From Hypsibius dujardini (Eukaryota > Tardigrada > Eutardigrada > Parachela > Hypsibiidae): a stretch of DNA of 26,082 bases. Each line of letters starts with the position of its first letter. The stretch's first letter is position 1. This document shows positions 20,473-26,082 of this stretch, in pieces. The stretch spans positions 1 through 26,082 of the forward strand of contig LRSR01005036.1 in assembly GCA_001579985.1 (NCBI GenBank). The letters are read 5' to 3'. The position numbers and the translations under genes are program-made. Below the pieces are notes generated by a model. It saw only the letters and a list, made by a program, of their open reading frames with translations, searched no databases and was not told where the DNA came from.

Positions 20473-22065
20473 CGGTTGATTGATCGATTGATTGATCGAT
20501 TGCTGATATGATGATTGTTGAATTAATATTTCATGGCGATCCCTGATTTTCACTCGCTTCTTTTGCAGTGTTCGACGCGCCAAAATCAGTGTTGAAAGTT
20601 TGTTTGAGGAGGTTCCGATCCGGATTAAGAACAGTCATTTTTTCAACGCCATGCTGTGCGAGCTCGACTTAATCGCGCCGTCTCCCAACAAACGACCGTT
20701 CTTGGATCTATCGACAAAGTACTTATTTCTTGCTTTTTTTGGGACGCTTCTTTCGATTTTGTTGTACTAAATATTTCGTGTATATTTACAAAACGGCTTT
20801 GTTGCTTTTATAGCAACATGCTGGAGAAGAATGTTGGCCTGCTCCTTGAGGGGGTGGAGCATCTCTTGGCGGAGAACTCCAAGCTGAGCAACCACCAAAA
20901 GAGGATTCAACGATTGGAGCAGGATCGTCGACGAATCATTCAACGCAAGGTTTGTTTGGAGGGGATGTGTTGGAATTCTCACTGTCGATTGAGATTACGA
21001 CTGAAAGACAAATGAGATCTGAAGTGTGCACAGACAATCAGGAGCCAGACAGTCAAGAGCCAGACAGTCATGATCAGCACAAGGTGATTCAGTCAGGCAC
21101 TTGTCATCGTGCACGAAAAATTATTAAGAATCGGGATCCAGCCAGCCGATTGAGAGACAGTCAGGACATAGAAGCGAGGTAAAGGGCAGACATCATTGAC
21201 CTAGACGAGAAAGGTATTGAAACTCAGGCAGCCGTTCGAAATTAAGACAGGAGGCATGATCAAGGTAGACAAGCCCGATTCGGGCAGGCATTTGTCACCA
21301 CGCGTGAAAACTCGTTCAAAGCTGTACCCAGAAAGCCGATGAAAGGCAGTTAGACTGCCAGACGATCAGGAAAGACTAGCCGATGAAAGGCAGTTAGACT
21401 GCCAGACATTCAGGAAAGACTAGCAAGATCCTGGCAGACACTAATGACCCAAAGTGGACGTGAAAATTCAAATGATTTCGGAATTCAGACATTCAATCGA
21501 GTTTCAGACAGACAGTCATGGTCAAGACAAATATGCCCGATTCAGGCAGGCATTTTTGGCAGCTCAGCAGGATCCCGACAGACGTTATCGACCTAGACGT
21601 GGAAGTCCATACGATATCGGGATTCAGGAAGCCAATCGAGATTAAGTTAGACAATCGAATTGAAGACAATCGGTGCTTAAAGTCATCACATACATTTTCC
21701 ATCCTAGACAAGACATCAGGACATCGCCATTAAGACAGACAAGTCTGTTGGTTTACGGTTGGTTGAATTTTGTGTCACCTTGACTTTGGTTTATGTGTTT
21801 GCAGAACCAGCAAAAGCAAATGAAAAACGAGCCGCCGCTGACGGAGGATGAAATCAATCAGCTGTTCCGACCGTTGCCAGAGTCGCCGCGCGCCGACTTG
21901 GTCCTGACCAGCGCCCAAGTCAGCCAGTATTGCGACAAGATTGGTCAGTTCTCGGCGCAGAGCCTCAGCAAGCTCCAGATGGCCGAGGCCCTGCAGGGCA
22001 AGTTGAAGGACAGTTCAGCCGCGTTTTTGTCGGCCATCCACAAGGAGTCACAGGTGCACGACTAG
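19365..22065 (+). CDS. EIF3H: Eukaryotic translation initiation factor 3 subunit h (six exons)
   Basis: Exons 19365-19439, 19519-19675, 19930-20203, 20569-20718, 20814-20949 and 21805-22065 join in frame with GT-AG introns of 79, 254, 365, 95 and 855 bp. They encode about 350 residues, against 352 in human eIF3h. The N-terminal half is an MPN domain: VVMQIIKQ at about 26-33, NLIVGWYKSAVFGSF at about 95-109 and SVVLIYDPVRTAQG at about 128-141. The JAMM metal-binding histidines seen in active MPN+ enzymes (HxH after the GWYHSHP-type motif) are absent, as is normal for eIF3h, so it should be a structural rather than catalytic subunit. The segment RIKNSHFFNAMLCEL (about 185-199), a helical Q/R-rich stretch (about 220-270) and NEPPLTEDEINQLFRP near the C-terminus match the family. 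eIF3h belongs to the eIF3 complex, which recruits mRNA to the 40S ribosome; in some animals it influences re-initiation. The start is ATGGCG, preceded by TTTTAAA. Confidence 0.95.
19753..19860. repeat. 49-bp tandem repeat in eIF3h intron 2
   Basis: The unit starting TTGATTGGTTGATTGTTTG and containing TAATAGAGTCAATTGCTGCG occurs at 19753 and 19802, with a third partial start near 19851. It belongs to the GATT-anchored tandem class. Confidence 0.88.
20432..20502. repeat. (GATT)n microsatellite in eIF3h intron 3
   Basis: A GATT array with GATC substitutions (ATCGATCGATTGATTG and similar) about 70 bp upstream of the exon 4 acceptor. Confidence 0.95.
20950..21804 (+). other. eIF3h intron 5, CAGACA-rich with degenerate long repeats
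   Basis: This is the longest eIF3h intron (855 bp). From 21030 on it is dense in CAGACA/GACAGTCA words without being a clean microsatellite. It holds a 44-bp tandem duplication (21335-21424) and at least three diverged copies of a longer module (starts near 21184, 21433 and 21577). No exon is visible: the open frames here have no recognisable protein features. Confidence 0.7.
21335..21424. repeat. 44-bp tandem duplication
   Basis: The block GCCGATGAAAGGCAGTTAGA, continuing CTGCCAGAC.ATCAGGAAAGACTA, occurs at 21335 and again at 21379 with very few differences. Confidence 0.93.
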
Positions 22066-22310
22066 CCACCAGCAAGGAACCCCCACACCACAGCAATTCC
22101 TCGAGGATTCTGGTAGTTTTGTTCGTTCGCAGTGTGTGTTTGAGAGGCAGACTTTTTCGCGCATAGCCGCAACAGTTCTCTCTTATTTTCGCGACTAGTT
22201 TGTTTTGTTTTCCACGCTGCATCTGCTTTGTCCAACACTCGTGTCATCGAGACTTGACCTATAATGACGCTCGCTTTTTTTAATAAAACAATTTCATCGG
22301 AACGGGACAT
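22066..22310 (+). other. eIF3h 3' UTR with polyadenylation signal
   Basis: After the TAG stop, a canonical AATAAA lies at 22282-22287, about 217 bp downstream, within TTTTTTTAATAAAACAATTT. This is a good candidate for the eIF3h polyadenylation signal, with cleavage expected about 10-30 bp later. Confidence 0.75.
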
Positions 22311-23089
22311 TCACAGGGTGGTGGGAAACGGTCTTACCGATAGGTCGATTCGGTGAAGGGAACATCTTATACGTGAAGGGAACGTGAAGAACAAACCATT
22401 TTAGGTGGAAAGTGTCACGGTGCTCGGCATCGGTTTAAATCATCAGAGCGGATGTGTGAGCCCTCGTAAGCTAAGAACGGACTAGGCTGAGGATCTGTCT
22501 GTTAACAGCCGACCTTCATGCAAAATGCGCAAGTCGAAATGCGGTTCAGGTGGGGGAAGCGTTGGGTGGGAAATCAACAATCCCCGCCCGTTCCTCCTCG
22601 TACCTGATGACGTTGCTAAGGGCGAGCAGCATACTTGTCAAGTCGTTCATGTCCGTTACTCTCCTTTTCCAAAGCCCTGGAATCGGAAAAGAGTGATTGC
22701 AAACTGCAGCAATTAAAGTCATCCACTCCAAGGATTTCTCCCTCCAGGGTAAATCATCCAGGTGCGACATACACCGACTGACAGTCTGACAGGCAGGAAG
22801 GCAGACAGACAGACTTGACAGGCAGATAAACAGACCATTCAAGACAGACAGGCAGGCAAACAAACACAGGCACACAGACCCAAGAGATACAAAGGCAGTC
22901 AAACAAACAGGCAGACAGACACACAGATACAGAGACAGGCAGACAGACACACAGATACAGAGATAGGCACATAGACAAGCAGACATACAGACAATCCGAC
23001 GCGTTCAACTAACTTGCCTGGCAAGCCCCAAACCAGCGGCCACCCAAACGTGACTTTTCCTGCAGCTTCGGCGAAAATTCCGCAACCCA
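22311..23089. other. Intergenic region downstream of eIF3h
   Basis: 22330-22760 is non-repetitive, apart from a repeated GTGAAGGGAAC word near 22371 and 22386; I see no coding signal in it. From about 22770 to 22995 it becomes a degenerate CAGACA/GGCAGACA microsatellite. The long minus-strand open frames over the microsatellite are products of the repeat. Confidence 0.7.
22770..22995. repeat. Degenerate (GACA/GGCA)n microsatellite
   Basis: Interrupted runs of CAGACAGACA and CAGGCAGGCA, with an internal near-repeat of GGCAGACAGACACACAGATA at about 22910 and 22937. Confidence 0.9.
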
Positions 23090-23527
23090 CTACCGCTGAG
23101 CCTCTGGATACGGCCACAGGAAGGCATCCAGACTGACTGTCGTATCTCTCTTCCGGTCAGCACTGCAGGACCAGTTAATCTTCAGTAGCGGCAGTTGGAC
23201 AGGAATATCAACATCCCGCTCGCGTTGCACCATCAGCGCAGTGTTATCGGTCAACCACAACCCGAACCGTGACTGAACCAACGTGAGGCTATCCAGATCG
23301 GGAAAGCCCGATCCCGTCCAGTGGTCTTCTGTGGTTGTGGACCAGAGCGCTCGATTGACCCAACTGCGATCGGAAGTGCCCACGTCGACGTGGTGCAAAA
23401 CGACATGCCGGACACTGCGGCAGTACAACCCGGTGAGCCGGAGATTCCTCACGACATTGGTGAAGCGCATGTTAAACTCCGCGTCCCGAGCACCGTTGTA
23501 AATGATCGCTGAACATCGAAATTTCAC
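23090..23527 (-). CDS. Unidentified minus-strand open exon, probable 3' exon of an unknown gene
   Basis: The minus strand is open for about 145 codons, ending at a TAG (23090-23092). Unlike the surrounding frames, the translation has balanced composition with no repeat content: for example NMRFTNVVRNLRLTG, FPDLDSLTLVQSRFGLWL and QLPLLKINWSC. No ATG lies at the 5' end (the first codon is GTG), and AG acceptors fall just before it (ATCAATCAG and GATGTTCAG on the minus strand). A 3' terminal exon is therefore more likely than an intronless gene. A second open minus segment at about 23730-23915, starting ATGGCAGAG, could supply a 5' exon; one possible junction at CGAT|GTGTGG would keep frame. I do not recognise the family, see no transmembrane segment or known motif, and find no clear polyadenylation signal. 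Confidence 0.45.
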   Translation of the reverse strand: MKFRCSAIIYNGARDAEFNMRFTNVVRNLRLTGLYCRSVRHVVLHHVDVGTSDRSWVNRALWSTTTEDHWTGSGFPDLDSLTLVQSRFGLWLTDNTALMVQRERDVDIPVQLPLLKINWSCSADRKRDTTVSLDAFLWPYPEAQR

Positions 23528-23645
23528 TGATTGATTGATTGTTTTTATTGTAAATTATGTAGGGAAAACCAAGCCTCGATTGATTGATTGTTTGTTTTCA
23601 TTGAAACGTATGTAGGGAAAACCAAGCCTCGATTGATTGATTGAA
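23522..23645. repeat. 53-bp tandem repeat anchored on GATT
   Basis: The block GTAGGGAAAACCAAGCCTCG followed by ATTGATTGATTG occurs at 23559 and 23612, with a partial copy starting at about 23529. It lies directly against the unidentified minus-strand exon and would be in its upstream intron. Confidence 0.9.
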
Positions 23646-23649
23646 TGTA

Positions 23650-24570
23650 AACAGATAAATCAATTTTTTTCCCTTCGCGCGGCTCTTGGTATGACCATGA
23701 ATCCGAATGTTTGCTCAACAACAGAAAATTTACAAAAATGGTCCACACCTTCGAATCTTGCAGCGGGTCGGAAGGTCGCAGTATCGGAAGAGGTCTTTCG
23801 TGTCCTCCACACATCGAATGTCCGTTGGAATGGTCACTGGCGCTTCCGCTTGCACGCTTGTGCCTTCACCGTGAGTGGCGTTCGCGAGCTTGAAATGTTT
23901 CGAATTCTCTGCCATGCCCAAATAACACGTTAAGTGAAATTGTGTTTCATGAAATCGTCTGAGCCAAAGGAAAAAATGGTCTAAATTCTTCTGTAAATTT
24001 CTTTATGTAATTTTGGCTCAAAGACGAAATACAATTGAGTTGTATACACAGGTGGCAAAAACCTTGCGCTAACCGAGTTAGGCTATTTCACTCGTTGCAT
24101 AGCTGTTTTACACAGCTGTCGAGTTAAAGTGCCTAACTAAGTTAGCGCAAAGTTTTTGCTACGTGTGTATTCTTTTCGATTTTGGCTGTACCCTGCTGTC
24201 CGAAATAGAAGCGCGCGCATCGTACTACTACCATTTCACATGGCCAAAAACCTTGCAGCGATGCAGCTAACTGCCATTGAGTCCAACAGATGAGGAGTAA
24301 CTCCGACTAGCCTATTTGGAATGTGTGAGTGTTATTCGTGGTAGGTTCAGCGTTTCGGCCATGCGTTGATGGCTGTGGGAATCTCATTACAATATACAGT
24401 ATGATACAGGAAGGCAAACATTGTGTGTGAGTGTGAGCGATAATAAATCAATCAAAAATCGAACACACATCCAAATAAAGCTTCGCGAAGGTGCGAAAAC
24501 GATAAACTCTCGCCTTTCACATCGCTATCCGCTTATGGTTTTTGTCTTCCAACCTCGATTTTCCTAACAG
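23650..24570. other. Intergenic region upstream of the GRAF-like gene
   Basis: It contains a possible minus-strand 5' exon (about 23730-23915), a MITE-like palindrome (24045-24169) and, just after it, a fragment resembling one MITE arm (GGCCAAAAACCTTGCAGCG at about 24242). The rest (24300-24570) is AT-rich without coding signal and probably includes the GRAF-like promoter. Confidence 0.6.
24045..24169. mobile_element. MITE-like palindromic element, copy 2
   Basis: The 125-bp segment begins TACACAGGTGGCAAAAACCT and ends GTTTTTGCTACGTGTGTA. The arms are inverted repeats (CTTGCGCTAACCGAGTTAGG against CCTAACTAAGTTAGCGCAAAG). It aligns end to end with the reverse complement of 17895-18022. TA flanks both ends, it is non-coding, and it can fold into one long hairpin. 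Confidence 0.82.
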
Positions 24571-24747
24571 ATGAATGAGTTCGCCGCCGATCCGTCCACT
24601 CTCCGGCCAGCAACGTTCCCGCCTGGCCCCGACAAATGCCCCGTGAAGTGGAGGAGGAATTTGTTGTTTTCCCTTTTTGAGGATCCCTCCTCCTCCTCCC
24701 GTTGTTCATCCTTCCCTACTCCCCACAAACCGGCAAGATGGTCCTGA
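24571..24747 (+). other. Upstream ORF overlapping the GRAF-like start codon
   Basis: An ATG at 24571 opens a 58-codon frame, out of frame with the main CDS. It stops at the TGA at 24745-24747, so it overlaps the GRAF-like initiation codon by 10 bases. If transcribed, it would require leaky scanning or re-initiation for main-frame translation. The ATG directly follows TTCCTAACAG, which also looks like a splice acceptor, so the true 5' UTR may differ. Confidence 0.4.
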
Positions 24748-25850
24748 AAACGTTGGAATTTAAGGACTGTGCCTTGGACGATCCGGAGTTTCGTCAGGTA
24801 GGAGGAGTTTGTTCTTAAAAATTGAAGATGCTAAAAAAGAAGATTTTTTTTCCTATTTTTCATCTCCTCGCAGAATCTTCAGGAGCATGAGAAGGAATTG
24901 GAGCGGACGAATCGCGACATCAAGCAGCTCATTAAGGAGTGCTCGGATGTCATTACCACTTCGCTGAGTAATGGATTTGTCGTTGTGTTTTGTGATTTTG
25001 GGAGATTTGGGCGGTGACGGATTGAGGCTGTGACGGCTGTGTTGAACCGTGATGAGGCACCCTCAGCCTCGATCCGCCCTGGTTGGAAGCAAAACTTCAA
25101 TTCGTTGTTTGTTTACGTTTCCAGCACTGTCGCGACTGCAGAAACAGCTGGCCAAGCATCTGGTGGAGTTCAATTTCGAGACGATCGGCGGAAGTCAGAC
25201 CGACGATGAGATCTCCATATCGCAGTCGTTGAAGGAGTTTGGGAGACTTTTATGCGACATCGAAGAAGAACGCTCGAAAATTGTTAGTCCCGGCTGCGTC
25301 GAGGTGACCATGAAGGGCAGGTAAAATGAGCTTCTGTGTGCCTACTTACAGTTAGACACCGCGATGGATCAGTACATCAAGCCGCTGGAGGATTTCCGGC
25401 GGCTACAAATCGGAAATGTTAAGGTTGGTAGGACGCCTTGATTGATTGATTGTGGGAATAAGTACGAAGAAAAACAGTAAAGCTAAAAGTCAAGCCATTG
25501 ATTGATTGATTGACTGTGTATACAGCTAATTCAAGTGAGAAACCAACGCTCGATTGATTGATTGATGGCAGTAAATTTTTGGATTTTGTACTTGCTGCCG
25601 GCAAAATATACGGTTTTATTTTTCTTTTCTTCTCTAGACGGAAAAGAAGAAATTCGACAAGGAGTCGACGAAGTTTTATCAGTCGCAGGAGAAGCACCTC
25701 AGCATGTCCTGCAAGAAAGACGACAATTTTCTCAAGGAGGCGGATGCGGATCTTCAGCTTCAACGACGGCATTTTATTCAGGCATCACTGCGTTACGTGA
25801 AAGCCATCCAGGAAGTGCATGAACGAAAGAAATTTGAATTTGTTGAAACG
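24738..25850 (+). CDS. GRAF/oligophrenin-family RhoGAP, BAR-domain exons (5' part of gene)
   Basis: Five exons (24738-24797, 24874-24967, 25125-25282, 25352-25423, 25638-25850) join in frame with GT-AG introns of 76, 157, 69 and 214 bp to give the first 199 residues. The last exon ends at GAAACG before a gtaggt donor, so the gene continues past the window. The N-terminus LEFKDCALDDPEFRQ, then ELERTNRDIKQLIKE, TDDEISISQSLKEF, IKPLEDFRRLQIG and VQEVQERK-like IQEVHERKKFEFVE, matches human ARHGAP26 and OPHN1 nearly block by block. This is the BAR coiled-coil region that dimerises and binds curved membrane; the family continues with PH, RhoGAP and often SH3 domains, which must lie outside the window. 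Known members regulate RhoA/Cdc42 in endocytosis and the actin cytoskeleton. I cannot tell which paralogue (ARHGAP10/26/42 or OPHN1) it represents; it may be a single pre-duplication orthologue. Confidence 0.92.
25437..25567. repeat. Three spaced (GATT)3 blocks in a GRAF-like intron
   Basis: TTGATTGATTGATTG blocks recur at about 25439, 25498 and 25552 with unrelated sequence between, in the 214-bp fourth intron. Confidence 0.85.
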
Positions 25851-25997
25851 GTAGGTGCAGCACTCCGGGCAGCTGAAATGACGGGCAACAAGGCCCACAT
25901 TTTGACTTCGTAGCAGAATTAGGGCAAATTTTGACCACACCGAACAGAGGCACAGACAAGACAGATAGGTGGAGAGGCAGACAGACAGACAGGTAGA

Positions 25998-26081
<84 letters not shown>

Positions 26082-26082
26082 C
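25851..26082. repeat. Start of next GRAF-like intron, ending in (GGCA)n
   Basis: After the donor at 25851 there is about 90 bp of unique sequence, then a GACA-rich stretch (about 25948-25995) that passes into a pure GGCA array reaching the window end at 26082. The array length is therefore unknown. Confidence 0.95.

Noticed and set aside
25283-25323. Extension of GRAF exon 3 to a stop (VSPGCVEVTMKGR)
   Set aside because: A gttagt donor at 25283 and the acceptor at 25351 restore the conserved BAR frame; the extension is the intron read through.

Overview
This is a nuclear eukaryotic window with three recognisable protein-coding genes on the + strand, all with GT-AG introns, packed into the right-hand third (17.0-26.1 kb). 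The left ~16.9 kb holds almost no credible coding sequence and is dominated by simple repeats. The genes are animal-type: a SAYSD1 homologue, eIF3 subunit h, and the N-terminal BAR-domain exons of a GRAF/oligophrenin-family RhoGAP. Together these suggest a metazoan or close relative, probably an invertebrate given the short introns (69 bp to 1.2 kb) and tight spacing. I cannot name the species from sequence alone.

Layout. 1-16.9 kb: intergenic or very large non-coding region with (CTGT)n tetranucleotides, seven TCTGTG-type hexanucleotide arrays in both orientations, AATC/GATT tracts, several 26-75 bp tandem repeats and two palindromic elements with terminal inverted repeats (11.9-12.2 kb and 12.56-12.82 kb). 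17.0-18.9 kb: two-exon SAYSD1 homologue, whose 1.2 kb intron carries a 128-bp MITE-like palindrome and (GATT)n arrays. 19.4-22.3 kb: six-exon eIF3h gene with a polyadenylation signal. 22.3-24.7 kb: intergenic, with a (CAGA/GGCA) microsatellite, an unidentified minus-strand open exon (23.09-23.53 kb) and a second copy of the MITE-like palindrome. 24.7-25.85 kb: first five coding exons of the GRAF-like gene, which runs off the right edge. The window ends inside a (GGCA)n array.

The three identified genes have no obvious shared pathway beyond broad cell biology: ER translocon/ribosome quality control (SAYSD1), translation initiation (eIF3h), and membrane curvature with Rho GTPase control (GRAF). 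SAYSD1 and eIF3h both act around the ribosome and lie 463 bp apart on one strand, but I see no evidence that they are co-transcribed.

The most notable non-genic signals are: a ~125-bp TA-flanked palindromic MITE family present twice in opposite orientations; a 256-bp inverted-repeat element whose arms are made of a 13-bp minisatellite; a 56-bp x4 array of self-folding units inside AT-rich inverted ends; and a recurring class of ~46-70 bp tandem duplications anchored on GATT/AATC tracts, found inside and between genes. I saw no prokaryote-type system, CRISPR array, tRNA or rRNA.
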